DNA of 64,000 nucleotides, taken from NCBI GenBank assembly GCA_030834895.1, contig JAUQXA010000024.1, positions 186,001-250,000 of the forward strand, given 5' to 3'. This document shows positions 1 to 9,298 of the stretch, piece by piece. The stretch comes from Anaerolineales bacterium (lineage in GTDB: Bacteria > Chloroflexota > Anaerolineae > Anaerolineales > Villigracilaceae). The position numbers and the translations under genes are program-made. The number at the start of each line of letters is the position of its first letter. Positions within the stretch are counted from its first letter, which is position 1. Below the pieces are notes generated by a model. It ran no database searches and was not told where the DNA came from. It saw nothing but the letters and a program-made list of their open reading frames with translations.

Positions 1-609
1 CTTGGTTCCTCCTCGTCGGCTTTGGAATCAGCCCGAAACTATTTATCCCTGATTCGCGGCGCGCCCGCCTTCACATCCTTTGCCCTGAAGAAATTTGTTT
101 ACTACTCCGCGTTGATGTTGAGTCAGCCCATCATGCCGTTGTTTTTCGTGCGTGAAGTCAAGGCAACGGATTCGCAAATTGGTGTCATCACCATGTCCAT
201 GAACATTGTTATGCTCGTGGGATATTCCCTGTGGACATTCATGTCCCGCAAATACGGCGGACGGTTTGTCCTGCTTGCGACAACCTTCGGCATGATCCTT
301 TATCCCGCCCTGACGGCCGCCACTCCGCAGGTGTCACTTATCGTCGTATACGCGGGGATTGCCGGTCTCTTTCAAGCGGGGCTTGACCTGGTCTTTTTCG
401 ATGAGCTGATGAAAACCGTCCCGCCGGAATACAGTGCGACCTTTGTCTCGCTGATCCACTCCATGCAATATCTGTCTGCCATCGTTGCCCCGCTGCTTGG
501 CACTTGGCTTGCAGACTATATCGGGCTTGGCGGCGCCTTGTGGGTGAGTGCTGGCTTGCGCTTGCTGGGTTTTCTTCTCTTTCTCAAAAAGGACGTGCGC
601 ACGATGTGA
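1..609 (+). CDS. MFS transporter, C-terminal part (cut by window edge)
   Basis: The reading frame is open from base 1 to the stop at 607-609, so only the C-terminal half of the protein is present. About 200 residues are visible with five or six hydrophobic segments, which fits the second six-helix bundle of a major facilitator superfamily permease. A basic loop of the MFS kind (residues SRKYGG) sits between two of these segments. A TTG at 22 could serve as a start codon but has no convincing ribosome binding site, and the frame continues upstream, so it is more likely internal. The substrate cannot be told. The gene ends in a basic tail, and tRNA-Arg follows on the opposite strand. Confidence 0.75.
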   Translation, partial: LGSSSSALESARNYLSLIRGAPAFTSFALKKFVYYSALMLSQPIMPLFFVREVKATDSQIGVITMSMNIVMLVGYSLWTFMSRKYGGRFVLLATTFGMILYPALTAATPQVSLIVVYAGIAGLFQAGLDLVFFDELMKTVPPEYSATFVSLIHSMQYLSAIVAPLLGTWLADYIGLGGALWVSAGLRLLGFLLFLKKDVRTM

Positions 610-777
610 GCTTGGACGGCAAGCCTAATCCAGCCCGGTTTCAAACGTCAAAATTACAAACTCCACTCAAGTGGACAATGTTGGGCAGTTGTAAATCTGA
701 TATTTTGACTGAATTTGCCATCTCCCATCCTGTTGGAGTGTCTTTTACTTTGCCTCCTCCCACATAAAACAAAAAGG

Positions 778-850
778 CGCCCCAGGCAGGAGTCGAACCC
801 ACAACCTACTGATCCGAAGTCAGGCGCTCTATCCATTGAGCTACTGGGGC
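778..850 (-). tRNA. tRNA-Arg (anticodon TCG)
   Basis: The minus strand folds into a full cloverleaf of 73 bases. It has a 7-bp acceptor stem (GCCCCAG with CTGGGGC), a D arm GCTC/GAGC, and a T arm GTGGG-TTCGACT-CCTGC. The anticodon loop CTTCGGA places TCG at positions 34-36, which reads the arginine codon CGA. The 27-43 pair is mismatched. CCA is not encoded. The identity is firm unless the anticodon loop is shifted by one base. Confidence 0.93.
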
Positions 851-935
851 GTACTTGAGATTATACACGATTTGTCCTGCGTGATTGAAATACACGCGGG
901 GCGTGTGGCGAGTCTCTACGGGCTTCCTGTGGCTT

Positions 936-969
936 TTTAGGGCGTGTCCTGCAAAGGATGCACCCTAAA
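936..969. repeat. Imperfect hairpin upstream of the pentapeptide gene
   Basis: A 14-base arm beginning TTTAGGG is repeated in inverse as a 14-base arm ending CCCTAAA, separated by six bases and with a few mismatches or G-U pairs. It lies in the 223-bp gap between tRNA-Arg and the pentapeptide-repeat gene. There is no T-run, so it is not a clear terminator. Nothing else is recognisable in this gap. Confidence 0.35.
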
Positions 970-1073
970 TTGTGCCCGTTATTGGGTGCGAGAATGTATC
1001 TACTAAGGACGGATAGATTTATAATATTTGGCACAAGATACTACTTCAACAAAGTCAAACCACTAGAAAGTGA

Positions 1074-2108
1074 ATGCATATGTCACGAAGATTTATATCG
1101 ACGGTTTTATGGGCTTTTGTTGTTGTTATTATATTATTAACTTTAATATGGGCGGCATTACAAGGCTACTCTATTGCTTGGACAGGTTTTGGAGATTTCA
1201 CAAATCCCAATGGCGAGTTTGTACGTGGGAAGACTCTTTGGGACTGGTTGGAACTGTTCGTTATTCCAATATTCTTGGGCGCGGGTGCATTCTTGTTGAA
1301 TCGCTCGGAGCGAGAAAGTGAACGTCGACAGGCAGCAGAACGTGCCAAGCTTGAGCGGGAAATTTTGATAGACCGCCAACGAGAAGCTGCGTTCCAAGCC
1401 TACCTTGACCGAATGGAGGACCTATTACTTAAGGAAAATTTACGAATTACTGAAAATGAAGAAGTGCGTGATATTGCTAGGACTCGGACACTTAGTGTAC
1501 TGCGAGGTTTGGATGGAAATCGAAAGGGGCTCTTAGTTCGTTTTCTTTTTGAAGCTAGACTCATTGAAGAAGAATGTATTGTTAATTTAAGCGAAGCCGA
1601 TTTGAGAGATGCTGACTTGAATTTTGCCAACCTGAGTGGTGCCAGACTAGACGGTACCAACCTGAGCGGTGCTAACATGATACGTGCTGACCTGAGTGGA
1701 GCCAATTTGACAAATGCTGACTTGAGCGATGCCAAGCTGGGCGGCGCGAACTTGACTGGTGCTAAGCTGGGAGCCGACCTGAGCCGTGCTAACCTGATGT
1801 ATGCCGATCTGGGCGGTGCTAACTTGAGTGGTGCCAACCTGAACTATGCCGACCTTTGGCATGTCATATTACGCAAAGCCGACCTGAGTGGTGCCTCTCT
1901 GAGCGATGCTAAGCTGAGCGGTGCCGACCTGAGCAGTGCCAACCTTTTGTTCGTCTTCCTAAAGAACGCTGACCTGAGTGATGCCAACCTGAACTATGCC
2001 GACTTGAGCGGTGCCAAGTTGAAAAATGCAATAGTCACTACAGAACAATTGTTAACTGCCAGATTACTCAGGGGTGCAACCATGCCAGATGGTACAAAGT
2101 GCAAATAG
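1074..2108 (+). CDS. Membrane-anchored pentapeptide-repeat protein
   Basis: The protein has three parts. Residues 1-85 contain two hydrophobic segments (about 10-32 and 60-77). Residues 78-165 are charged, rich in E, R and K, and probably helical or coiled coil. From about residue 170 to 325 there is a long run of pentapeptide repeats of the A(D/N)LSG kind (ADLSGANLTNADLSDAKL and similar), expected to fold as a right-handed quadrilateral beta-helix. The family has no enzymatic activity; members act as protein-interaction surfaces, and a few mimic DNA. The two helices place this one at the membrane, probably with the helix domain in the cytoplasm. The start is uncertain: ATG at 1074 or ATG at 1080, neither with a strong ribosome binding site. 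The gene stands alone and ends before a long palindrome. Function unknown. Confidence 0.8.
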   Translation: MHMSRRFISTVLWAFVVVIILLTLIWAALQGYSIAWTGFGDFTNPNGEFVRGKTLWDWLELFVIPIFLGAGAFLLNRSERESERRQAAERAKLEREILIDRQREAAFQAYLDRMEDLLLKENLRITENEEVRDIARTRTLSVLRGLDGNRKGLLVRFLFEARLIEEECIVNLSEADLRDADLNFANLSGARLDGTNLSGANMIRADLSGANLTNADLSDAKLGGANLTGAKLGADLSRANLMYADLGGANLSGANLNYADLWHVILRKADLSGASLSDAKLSGADLSSANLLFVFLKNADLSDANLNYADLSGAKLKNAIVTTEQLLTARLLRGATMPDGTKCK

Positions 2109-2136
2109 CTCAACAATAACAACAAACTTGTAAACC

Positions 2137-2176
2137 AACACAAACAGGACAAATAATTATTTGTCCTGTTTGTGTT
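2137..2176. terminator. 40-bp perfect palindrome after the pentapeptide gene
   Basis: Twenty bases starting AACACAAACAGGACA are followed immediately by their exact reverse complement, with no spacer. It lies 28 bases after the stop codon of the pentapeptide-repeat gene. A short T-rich end (TTTAAAA) follows on the plus strand, so transcription termination is the simplest role, though the U-run is weak. A cruciform or protein-binding site is also possible. Confidence 0.6.
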
Positions 2177-2491
2177 TAAAAAAGAACTCCTCACAATGAA
2201 AGGAGAAATATGAACAGAATAATTTTAAAAATAAAGAAATAGCAAGACTTGACCAAAACGCGGCGGTAATTTATTTGACTTCTCTAAGCAGCGAAGCGGG
2301 TGGCGAACCATGCGGCAAGTGTTGAACCTTTGCGCAGGCTTGCTTCCAGGGAACATAGGATGTTTTATCATTTACTTCGTGTGAATTGTACCTTCAACAG
2401 TAATAGCGCATGGCAAAGTGCGCAGGATTTGCCTACATTGTAAACGACATGATAGAATCCCCACATTCTGTTCGGAAAGGATGATTCATTC
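2177..2491 (+). other. Intergenic region with a possible 10-codon ORF
   Basis: No gene is recognised in this stretch of about 315 bases. One small item stands out: a strong ribosome binding site (AAAGGAG, about 2200-2206) precedes an ATG at 2210 that opens a 10-codon frame ending at 2242 (peptide MNRIILKIKK). It may be a remnant or a leader peptide, or chance. The promoter of the downstream operon probably lies near the end of the region. Confidence 0.3.
2429..2458 (+). promoter_or_regulatory. Candidate sigma-70-type promoter for the moxR operon
   Basis: TTGCCT (2429-2434) and TAGAAT (2453-2458) are separated by 18 bases and lie 34 bases before the moxR start codon. The match to TTGACA/TATAAT is fair, not strong. 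Confidence 0.4.
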
Positions 2492-3466
2492 ATGATGGAT
2501 ATCAAGGCATTCAGCGAGCAAGTAATCGGCAACTTGGGGAAGGTGATTGTTGGCAAGCAACAGTCCATTGAATTAATTGTGATCGGGTTACTGTGCCAGG
2601 GGCATGTTCTGATCGAAGATGTGCCAGGGGTGGGCAAGACCATGCTGGCACGCTCGCTTGCGCGTTCACTGGACTGTACCTTCAGCCGCATTCAATTCAC
2701 GCCGGATATGCTTCCAAGCGATGTGACGGGCGTTTCCATTTACAACCAGCAGAAGAATAAATTCGAATTCCGCCCTGGACCTATAATCGGACAGATCGTC
2801 CTGGCGGATGAGATCAACCGTGCCACGCCCAAGACCCAGGCGGCATTGCTCGAAGCAATGGAGGAACGCCAGGTGACAGTGGATGGCGTGACCCACATCC
2901 TGCCCAAGCCGTTCATGGTGTTGGCAACCCAAAATCCAATCGAATACGAAGGGACCTTCCCACTTCCCGAAGCACAGCTGGATCGTTTCCTGCTTCGTGT
3001 GCGGTTAGGGTACCCGTCTGTTTCCGATGAGATTCGCGTGCTGGATGACCAACAGATACAACATCCGATCGAGACACTGACGCCTGTTGTCAAGTTGAAG
3101 GAAATTTTGCAGGCGGCAGACGATGTGAAGCATATCTATGTGTCGCCGGCAGTTAAGCGATATATCGTTGAATTGACGACCCGCACCCGCCAGAGCGAGG
3201 ATGTTTACCTCGGCGCAAGCCCGCGCGGAAGCCTTGCCCTTTCGCGTGCAGGACAGGCGCGCGCCGCCATGCTGGGGCGGGACTACGTTTTACCAGACGA
3301 CGTTCAGGCTTTGGCTGTGCCGATTCTGGCGCACCGCATCATTGTCAGTCCGGCGGCACGCCTGCGGGATTTGAGCTCGGAGCGTATTGTCAACGAGGCG
3401 GTTCATGCAACTTCCGTCCCTGGTGGTGAATTTTCATCTGAGCCAATTAAAAGGAAGACCAGATGA
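2492..3466 (+). CDS. moxR: MoxR-family AAA+ ATPase
   Basis: This 324-residue protein has the usual MoxR layout. Walker A (DVPGVGKT) is at residues 43-50, Walker B with sensor context ([10 protein letters not shown]) at about 102-111, then the family motif [21 protein letters not shown], and a C-terminal lid domain with the ASPRGSLAL motif. MoxR ATPases act as chaperones that activate or insert metal cofactors into partner proteins, and nearly always sit next to a DUF58 gene, as here. A ribosome binding site (GGAAAGGA) precedes ATG 2492; ATG 2495 is an alternative. The stop codon overlaps the start of the next gene by 4 bases, which indicates translational coupling. The client in this organism is unknown; no VWA-domain gene is visible nearby. 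Confidence 0.93.
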   Translation: MMDIKAFSEQVIGNLGKVIVGKQQSIELIVIGLLCQGHVLIEDVPGVGKTMLARSLARSLDCTFSRIQFTPDMLPSDVTGVSIYNQQKNKFEFRPGPIIGQIVLADEINRATPKTQAALLEAMEERQVTVDGVTHILPKPFMVLATQNPIEYEGTFPLPEAQLDRFLLRVRLGYPSVSDEIRVLDDQQIQHPIETLTPVVKLKEILQAADDVKHIYVSPAVKRYIVELTTRTRQSEDVYLGASPRGSLALSRAGQARAAMLGRDYVLPDDVQALAVPILAHRIIVSPAARLRDLSSERIVNEAVHATSVPGGEFSSEPIKRKTR

Positions 3467-4776
3467 AATCTGGGCGAATTTTCGTCGCCCTGATATTGCT
3501 TGTTGGCACGGTGGGCGCTATTTTAACAGGAGCTGACCTCTACTCGCGCTTCCTTTACCTCGGTGGATTGCTGGTGATTGGTGGCTGGGTGTGGACACGA
3601 TGGGCGGCAAGGGGACTGCGTTTGTCTCGTAATGCGCGTATTCAACGCGCCAATGTGGGGGATTTTTTTGAGGAGCATTTCGAAGTGGTGAACGGCAGTC
3701 GTATCCTTACGCCGTGGATCGAAATTTACAATCAATCTCGTATTCCCCATGCGTCTGGTTCCCGAATGTTGACCTTGGTGCTGGGTCGTCAGAAGCGGAC
3801 ATATCTTGCGCGCACCTGGCTGACGCGTCGTGGTGCATTTGCGCTTGGTCCCACACGCATTTCCACCGGTGACCCGTTTGGTCTGTTCCGTTCTGCTAAA
3901 GAGATTGCATCCACGCAGACGCTCATCGTTCTGCCAATGCTTTTCGAGATCACGTCTTTTTCCCTGCCTCGCGGCCTTCTGCCCGGTGGACAGGTCATCC
4001 GCAGGAAATCACCTGACATTACCCCACACGCTGCGGGAGTACGCGAGTATGAGCCTGGTGACGCAATGAAGCGCATCCATTGGCCTACCAGCATCCGCCG
4101 CGGACAGTTGATGGTCAAGGAGTTTGAGCAGGACCCCCAAGCCGAGGTGTGGTTGTATCTTGATTCGCAAAGCGATGTCCACCACGAAAAGTCACAAGAT
4201 CATAGGTGGGAAGCGTTCGAGACGAGTTTCTTTGGCAGACGTCCCGATTTTCGGCTGCCGCCATCCTCGCTTGAATATACCGTCAGTATCACCGCTTCGC
4301 TGGCACATTATTTTATTGCACAGCGACGTGCGGTGGGATATGCCAGTGCGGGACAGACCTTCACCGTGCACCAGGCAGAGCGTAGCGAACGTCAGGAAGC
4401 CAGGATTTTGGAAACCCTGGCTTTTGTGGAAGCCAATGGGAACCTTTCAATTGCCGCGCTGGTGGCGGCTCAGGCTTCACAACTGCCGCAAGGTTCCACA
4501 ACCGTCCTTATCACACCCACAGTTCACTCCGAACTTTTGCTAGCAGTGGACGACCTCAGGCGGCGTTTCCTGCGCCCAATTGTTATTTTGCTTGATATTC
4601 AAACCTTCGGCGGCATGCGCGGCACCGAGAAACTTGCCCGCTCCCTGCATGAACGCCGCGTGCCCGTCTGCGTGATCGCGTGTGACGCCGATCTCAAACA
4701 GGCGCTTTCCACCCTTACCACTGATTTCACTCCACAGGAGATACGTACATGGCAAAATCCGATATTGTCACTTTAG
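3463..4776 (+). CDS. DUF58 domain-containing membrane protein
   Basis: A 437-residue protein with two hydrophobic segments at the N-terminus (about 7-25 and 30-45), a beta-rich middle, and the DUF58 core around residues 190-230. The core holds the diagnostic stretch with REYEPGD, KRIHW and VKEFEQD. The C-terminal third resembles the degenerate VWA-like region of the family. DUF58 proteins are usually encoded directly after MoxR and are thought to work with it; their biochemical role is not established. The start ATG overlaps the moxR stop (ATGA). The end overlaps the start of the following hydrolase gene by 28 bases, so the three genes form one operon. Confidence 0.9.
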   Translation: MKSGRIFVALILLVGTVGAILTGADLYSRFLYLGGLLVIGGWVWTRWAARGLRLSRNARIQRANVGDFFEEHFEVVNGSRILTPWIEIYNQSRIPHASGSRMLTLVLGRQKRTYLARTWLTRRGAFALGPTRISTGDPFGLFRSAKEIASTQTLIVLPMLFEITSFSLPRGLLPGGQVIRRKSPDITPHAAGVREYEPGDAMKRIHWPTSIRRGQLMVKEFEQDPQAEVWLYLDSQSDVHHEKSQDHRWEAFETSFFGRRPDFRLPPSSLEYTVSITASLAHYFIAQRRAVGYASAGQTFTVHQAERSERQEARILETLAFVEANGNLSIAALVAAQASQLPQGSTTVLITPTVHSELLLAVDDLRRRFLRPIVILLDIQTFGGMRGTEKLARSLHERRVPVCVIACDADLKQALSTLTTDFTPQEIRTWQNPILSL

Positions 4777-5654
4777 ACCTTTATTTTCAAGATAAAACAC
4801 AGGCGATTGCTTCCTACTTGATTCGACACGACGACGGAGCGGTTCTTGTGGAAAGTGGACCCGGCTCCACCCTTCCTTCGCTGGAAGCTGGTCTGTCGAA
4901 ACTGGGCCTGTCCACCCGTGACATTACCCACGTCCTGCTGACTCACATCCATCTCGACCATGCCGGAGCGGCAGGATGGCTCTCGCGGCAGGGTGCGAAA
5001 ATTTACGTCCACCCGAATGGCGCGCCGCATATGCTAAACCCCGAAAAATTGATTGCCAGCGCCACCCGCATTTACGGGGATCAGATGCAAAAGCTCTGGG
5101 GTGACTTCCTGTCCGTTGTCGAGGACCAACTCACAGTCACGCAGGATGAGCAGGAAATCGTCATTGGCAACCTGCGCTTCCTCCCGTTGCATACCCCCGG
5201 TCACGCCGAACATCATTGCTGTTATCTCTTCGAAGATGTCTGCTTCACGGGTGACGTGGGCGGAGTCCGCATCCCTGGCTACCAATACATGCGCGCGCCC
5301 ATGGTCCCGCCTGAGTTGCATTTTCCCAAGTGGCTTGCCACCATTGCCCGTCTGCGCTCGCTTGGCTTCAAACGCATTGCCCCGACTCACTACGGCATTT
5401 TCGACGACGTCGAATGGCATTTGAACGAACTGCAAAACATTCTCGAAGAGACCGAAAGATGGCTTGAACAAACCATGTCTGCCGGCCCATCCATTGACGA
5501 ACTGCGCGCGAAGTATGAAGCCTGGATGGGGGAACAAAGCCGCGTGCTAAACCTCGATGCTGATACCATCCACGCCTACACGTTGGCGAACCCCCTTGGC
5601 ATGGGCGCGGATGGAATGATGCGTTACTGGAAGAAGGTGCGTAATCCGTCCTGA
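4749..5654 (+). CDS. MBL-fold metallo-hydrolase
   Basis: The 301-residue protein carries the metallo-beta-lactamase fold. The metal motif HIHLDH is at residues 66-71, the next histidine lies in HTPGHAEHH, and an aspartate follows in FTGDVGG. The downstream THYG histidine completes the dinuclear zinc site. Family members hydrolyse thioesters, lactones, phosphodiesters or beta-lactams; the substrate cannot be told from sequence. The size and the C-terminal helical region (EWHLNELQNILEETERW) resemble the glyoxalase-II-like or uncharacterised MBL group often annotated only by fold. The ATG lies inside the end of the DUF58 gene (28-base overlap), so expression is coupled to the MoxR-DUF58 pair. 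A functional link with them is inferred only from position. Confidence 0.85.
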   Translation: MAKSDIVTLDLYFQDKTQAIASYLIRHDDGAVLVESGPGSTLPSLEAGLSKLGLSTRDITHVLLTHIHLDHAGAAGWLSRQGAKIYVHPNGAPHMLNPEKLIASATRIYGDQMQKLWGDFLSVVEDQLTVTQDEQEIVIGNLRFLPLHTPGHAEHHCCYLFEDVCFTGDVGGVRIPGYQYMRAPMVPPELHFPKWLATIARLRSLGFKRIAPTHYGIFDDVEWHLNELQNILEETERWLEQTMSAGPSIDELRAKYEAWMGEQSRVLNLDADTIHAYTLANPLGMGADGMMRYWKKVRNPS

Positions 5655-5662
5655 GTGGTCCA

Positions 5663-5727
5663 AGACCTGACAGGTTTTCGCAAAGACTCTTTTAGCTGAA
5701 ACGACCTCGATAAAACCTGTCAGGTCT
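5663..5727. repeat. Inverted repeat with GACCTGACAGG arms
   Basis: A 16-base arm (AGACCTGACAGGTTTT, 5663-5678) recurs as its exact reverse complement at 5712-5727, enclosing 33 bases. The element starts 9 bases after the MBL-hydrolase stop. The arms are themselves partly palindromic (CCTGACAGG). It may serve as a terminator, but the form matches a mobile-type intergenic repeat. It lies in the 240-bp gap before the ornithine carbamoyltransferase gene, where a TATAAT box also occurs at 5790-5795 without a clear -35 box. Confidence 0.7.
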
Positions 5728-5895
5728 GTCGGTGTAACTCTGGCAAAATGTCACACGCAAACTGTGATGCTTGAGACCTTCCAAAATTGTATAATAAAGA
5801 TATACTTTGTGAAAACCAAACTTCAGGGACTCTAGCGACTCTCCGATCGGTGTTAGTGAGGCAGACGTCCGAAGTAATTTTTTCAAGGAGTAACC

Positions 5896-6822
5896 ATGAA
5901 GGACTTTCTCGCAATTTCCGATTATTCATCGGAGGAAATCCAGGATGTGCTCGACCTGGCTGTTACACTGAAGAAGGAGCATTTCAAAAAGGGGAATAAG
6001 AAGATATTCAAAGGCAAGGTGTTGGGGATGATCTTCCAGAAGCCAAGCCTGCGCACCCGGGTTTCATTTGACATGGCAATGCGACACTGCGGCGGCGACG
6101 CGCTCTACCTCTCTCCAAATGAGATTGGTCTCGGCAAGCGCGAGTCCATTGCGGACATTGCGCGCGTCATGTCGGGTTATGTGCAGGCGCTCATGGCGCG
6201 TGTCTTCGACCACCAACATGTGGTGGAACTGGCGAAGTGGTCTGAAATTCCGGTCATCAATGGCTTGAGTGATTACAACCATCCCTGCCAGGGCATGGCG
6301 GATGCGCTGACCATCATCGAGAAGTTTGGCGCGAAAGCGAAGGGCTTGAATGTCAGCTATGTGGGTGACGGCAACAATGTCACCACCTCTTTGATGCATG
6401 TTTCCGCGCAACTGGGCTGGAATTTCAATGTCGCCACCCCCGAAGGCTATGACACGGATCCCAAGGCGATCGAAATTGCGGAGAGTATCGCAAAGAAGAC
6501 CGGCTCCAAGTTGACCTTCCTGCGCGACCCGCATGCAGCGGTCAAAGGCGCTCATGTGATTTATACCGATACCTGGACTTCGATGGGGCAGGAAGAGGAA
6601 ACCGCCAAGCGCGAACTGGTCTTCCCGCCATACCAGGTCAACGCGAAGCTGGTGGGCGAGGCGGACAAGGACGTGATCGTCATGCACTGCCTCCCCGCGC
6701 ACCGTAACCACGAGTTGACCGATGAGGTAGCGGACGGACCTCATTCGGTCATCTTCCCTCAGGCGCACAACCGTCTGCATGCGCAAAAAGCAATCCTCGC
6801 CCGTTTGTTTGGCGTGGCATAA
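5896..6822 (+). CDS. argF: Ornithine carbamoyltransferase
   Basis: The enzyme joins carbamoyl phosphate and ornithine to citrulline (or runs in reverse in arginine breakdown). The 308-residue length is normal. The carbamoyl-phosphate loop is SLRTR at residues 51-55 (the usual form is STRTR), followed by HPCQ and by the catalytic MHCLPAHR motif near residue 270. A ribosome binding site (AAGGAG) precedes ATG 5896. The next gene is an ornithine aminotransferase, not the rest of an arginine operon, so a catabolic or ornithine-balancing role (ArcB-like) is as likely as biosynthesis. No arginine deiminase or carbamate kinase gene is in the window. The assignment to OTC, not aspartate or putrescine carbamoyltransferase, rests on overall similarity. 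Confidence 0.92.
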   Translation: MKDFLAISDYSSEEIQDVLDLAVTLKKEHFKKGNKKIFKGKVLGMIFQKPSLRTRVSFDMAMRHCGGDALYLSPNEIGLGKRESIADIARVMSGYVQALMARVFDHQHVVELAKWSEIPVINGLSDYNHPCQGMADALTIIEKFGAKAKGLNVSYVGDGNNVTTSLMHVSAQLGWNFNVATPEGYDTDPKAIEIAESIAKKTGSKLTFLRDPHAAVKGAHVIYTDTWTSMGQEEETAKRELVFPPYQVNAKLVGEADKDVIVMHCLPAHRNHELTDEVADGPHSVIFPQAHNRLHAQKAILARLFGVA

Positions 6823-6830
6823 ATAATAAT

Positions 6831-6927
6831 ATGTCATTGCGAGGAGGATGAACTTTCCGACGAAGCAATCTCTACAATATAATGAGATTGCTTCGTCGCT
6901 CTCTTTATTCGCTCCTCGCAACGACAT
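6831..6927. repeat. Nested inverted repeat of the GTCATTGCGAGG family
   Basis: Outer arms of 16 bases (ATGTCATTGCGAGGAG and its inverse with one mismatch, 6831-6846 and 6912-6927) enclose inner 15-base arms (CGACGAAGCAATCTC, 6858-6872, and inverse at 6884-6898). The element fills almost the whole gap between argF and the aminotransferase gene. A relative sits at 19473-19564. Such sequences are common non-coding intergenic repeats in environmental bacteria; a transcript would fold into a long hairpin. Confidence 0.85.
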
Positions 6928-6942
6928 CTATAGGACACACAA

Positions 6943-8145
6943 ATGAACACACAGGACTTTATCAAGATCGAAGAACAGTACGGCGCACATAACTATCATC
7001 CTTTGGATGTGGTCATCGAAAAGGCCGAAGGCGTGTGGGTATACGATGTGGAGGGGAAAAAATACCTCGATTGTCTTTCCTCATACTCGGCTGTCAACCA
7101 GGGGCATGTCCACCCTGAAATTTTGAAGGCGTTGCTCGAACAGGCGAAGAAGGTCACGCTAACCTCCCGCGCCTTCCGTAACGATCAGTTACCCCTGCTC
7201 TACAAGGAACTCTCCGAGATGACCGGCTACGAAATGTCGCTGCCGATGAACTCAGGCGCGGAAGCAGTGGAGACGGCCGTCAAACTTGCCCGCAAGTGGG
7301 CCTATCAAGTAAAGAAGGTTCCGCGCCACCAGGCGGAGATCATCGTCGCAAGCAATAACTTCCACGGTCGTACGGTGACAATTATTTCATTCTCAACGGA
7401 ACCTTCCTACCGCGACGACTTTGGTCCGTTCACTCCGGGCTTTGTGGTTGTCAAATACGGCGATGCCGATGCGGTTGAAAAAGCGATCACACCCAACACC
7501 GCCGCGGTAATGCTGGAGCCGATTCAAGGCGAGGCTGGGGTCATCATCCCTCCTGCTGGCTATTTGAAGAAGGTCTCTGAAATTTGCAAAAAGAACAACG
7601 TTTTGTTCATGGCGGACGAAATCCAAACTGGACTGGGGCGCGCCGGCAAATTGTTTGCGGCACAGTACGACGGAGTCCGTGCGGACGTGACCATCATCGG
7701 CAAGGCGCTTTCGGGTGGTTTTTATCCCGCATCGGCGGTGCTGGCGGACAAATCCATTCTCGGGTTGTTCAAGCCCGGGGAGCATGGATCAACCTTCGGT
7801 GGGAATCCGCTGGCGGCAGCCGTGTCCCGCGCCGCGTTGCGAGTCATCCGCGAAGAGAAACTGGCGGAGCGTTCTCACCAGCTTGGTGAGTATTTCGTCG
7901 AGCAGTTGAGCGAAATCCCCAGTCCGCATGTCAAGGAAGTTCGCGGACGTGGCTTGCTGATCGGTGTGGAACTCAAACCCGAAGCCAAAGGCGCGCGTCG
8001 TTTCTGTGAAGCTTTAAAGCAGAAAGGCATTCTTGCCAAGGAGACGCACGACAACGTGATCCGCTTTGCCCCGCCACTGGTGATCGACAAGGAAACCATT
8101 GACTGGGCACTTCCATCCATTCGTGAGGTCCTCAATATGGAGTAA
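6943..8145 (+). CDS. rocD: Ornithine aminotransferase (ornithine--oxo-acid transaminase)
   Basis: A class-III PLP-dependent aminotransferase of 400 residues. The PLP-binding aspartate is in ADEIQTG (D225) and the Schiff-base lysine is K254 in IIGKALSGG. The N-terminal stretch with YGAHNYHPL and the segment [11 protein letters not shown] are typical of ornithine delta-aminotransferases, which separates it from the closely related acetylornithine aminotransferase ArgD. The reaction transfers the delta-amino group of ornithine to 2-oxoglutarate, giving glutamate semialdehyde on the way to proline or glutamate. It follows argF after an intergenic repeat and precedes alanine dehydrogenase, which suggests amino-acid interconversion or fermentation. 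ArgD remains a less likely alternative. Confidence 0.85.
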   Translation: MNTQDFIKIEEQYGAHNYHPLDVVIEKAEGVWVYDVEGKKYLDCLSSYSAVNQGHVHPEILKALLEQAKKVTLTSRAFRNDQLPLLYKELSEMTGYEMSLPMNSGAEAVETAVKLARKWAYQVKKVPRHQAEIIVASNNFHGRTVTIISFSTEPSYRDDFGPFTPGFVVVKYGDADAVEKAITPNTAAVMLEPIQGEAGVIIPPAGYLKKVSEICKKNNVLFMADEIQTGLGRAGKLFAAQYDGVRADVTIIGKALSGGFYPASAVLADKSILGLFKPGEHGSTFGGNPLAAAVSRAALRVIREEKLAERSHQLGEYFVEQLSEIPSPHVKEVRGRGLLIGVELKPEAKGARRFCEALKQKGILAKETHDNVIRFAPPLVIDKETIDWALPSIREVLNME

Positions 8146-8151
8146 GTTTCA

Positions 8152-8182
8152 GACCTCCGAGGTCTTAAAGACCTCGGAGGTC
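8152..8182. repeat. Palindromic GACCTCCGAGGTC repeat
   Basis: Two 15-base arms (GACCTCCGAGGTCTT and its exact inverse) are separated by one base, and each arm contains the smaller palindrome GACCTC-C-GAGGTC. It starts 6 bases after the rocD stop. It could end rocD transcription, but no T-run follows, and the sequence type matches the other intergenic repeats of this window. Confidence 0.75.
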
Positions 8183-8204
8183 CATTGTCTATTTTTGGAG
8201 GCAT

Positions 8205-9296
8205 ATGATGAACATTGGAATTCCAAAAGAAAGCAGGCCCTTTGAGTACCGTGTGGGACTTTCCCCCGCCGGCGTGGAAATTCTGATCCAGCACGGGCAT
8301 CAGGTTTTTGTCGAGCATGATGCGGGAGTGCAAACAGGTTTCAGTGACAAGGATTATGAGACTGTCGGTGCGAAACTCGTCTTCTCGCCGGAAGAATCTT
8401 TTGGGCGCGCCGATCTGGTATTGAAGGTTTCACGCCCCACGCGCGAGGAATTGAACTGGATCCGTCCCGGCACGACTTTGGCAGGCTTCCTGCATTTGGC
8501 TTCGACCCGCCAGGATAAAATCGACGTTTTACTCGAAAAGAAAATCACATCCATTGCCTACGAACAGATTCAATCACCTGACGGTTCCCTGCCTGTTCTG
8601 CGTCCGTTCAGCCAGATGGGCGGTGCGATGGTGGCGCAAATCGCAGCGCGCCTGCTTCAAAATAACTGGGGCGGCAGGGGAATTCTGATGGGCGGCGCGC
8701 CGGGTGTTCCGCCAGCCGAGGTTGTCATCATTGGCGCCGGCATGGTTGGGACGTCTGCCGCGCAGATGTTCCTCAACATGGGAGCGCATGTCACCGTGCT
8801 TGATCAAAGCCTTGCCGCTCTTCAACGCCTTTGGGATCGTCATCCCTGCATTATTACCAGGTTGTCTACAAAGCGGAACATCGAGAGTTCGGTCATGTAT
8901 GCCGATGTGCTTGTTGGCGCGGTATTGGCTACCGGTCAGCGCGCGCCGATTGTGGTAACGCGTGAAATGGTGCGCTCGATGAAGCCGCGCTCCGTTGTCA
9001 TGGATGTTAGCATCGACGAAGGCGGTTGTGTCGAAACATCACGTCCGACCACGCATGAGCACCCTGTTTACATTGAAGAGAACGTTCTGCATTATTGTGT
9101 GCCGAACATTACAGGTGCGGTGGCGCGCAGCGCTACGCATGCTTTTGTGAATGTGGCAATGCCTTACATTTTGGAAATTGCCGATAAGGGGGCCGAGGGA
9201 GCGATTGCCGCCAACCCGGATATCGCGTTTGGAGTCAATACCCATGTAGGGGAGTTGCAGCATCTTTCGCGCCTGACGACTGGAAAGGGAAAGTGA
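8205..9296 (+). CDS. ald: Alanine dehydrogenase
   Basis: NAD-dependent oxidative deamination of L-alanine to pyruvate and ammonia, or the reverse. The 363-residue chain follows the Ald/PntA pattern: IGIPKES at the start, the substrate lysine K74 (VLKVSRP, where VKVKEP is usual), the catalytic histidine H97 in GFLHLAS, the loop LMGGAPGVPPAEV and the nucleotide-binding GAGMVG, then the C-terminal half with SRPTTHEHPVY and NITGAVARSATHA. GGAG precedes ATG 8205; ATG 8208 is also possible. The stop overlaps or abuts the following CoA-transferase start, so both are probably made together. This pairing suggests alanine formation or use linked to CoA-ester metabolism, an inference from position. Confidence 0.88.
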   Translation: MMNIGIPKESRPFEYRVGLSPAGVEILIQHGHQVFVEHDAGVQTGFSDKDYETVGAKLVFSPEESFGRADLVLKVSRPTREELNWIRPGTTLAGFLHLASTRQDKIDVLLEKKITSIAYEQIQSPDGSLPVLRPFSQMGGAMVAQIAARLLQNNWGGRGILMGGAPGVPPAEVVIIGAGMVGTSAAQMFLNMGAHVTVLDQSLAALQRLWDRHPCIITRLSTKRNIESSVMYADVLVGAVLATGQRAPIVVTREMVRSMKPRSVVMDVSIDEGGCVETSRPTTHEHPVYIEENVLHYCVPNITGAVARSATHAFVNVAMPYILEIADKGAEGAIAANPDIAFGVNTHVGELQHLSRLTTGKGK

Positions 9297-9298
9297 TC

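Noticed and set aside
1647..1862. Repeats in the pentapeptide gene as a possible CRISPR or tandem DNA repeat
   Set aside because: The periodicity of about 15 bases follows the encoded A(D/N)LxX pentapeptides; there are no conserved repeats with unique spacers.
2210..2242. Ten-codon frame with a strong ribosome binding site
   Set aside because: Too short to support a gene from sequence alone; noted within the intergenic entry instead.
5790..5795. TATAAT box before argF as a promoter
   Set aside because: No acceptable -35 box at 16-18 bases upstream, so it is mentioned only in the neighbouring repeat entry.
6064..6927. Minus-strand frame of 287 codons opposite argF
   Set aside because: It reads through the intergenic repeat and the opposite strand of argF; composition is that of an antisense shadow.
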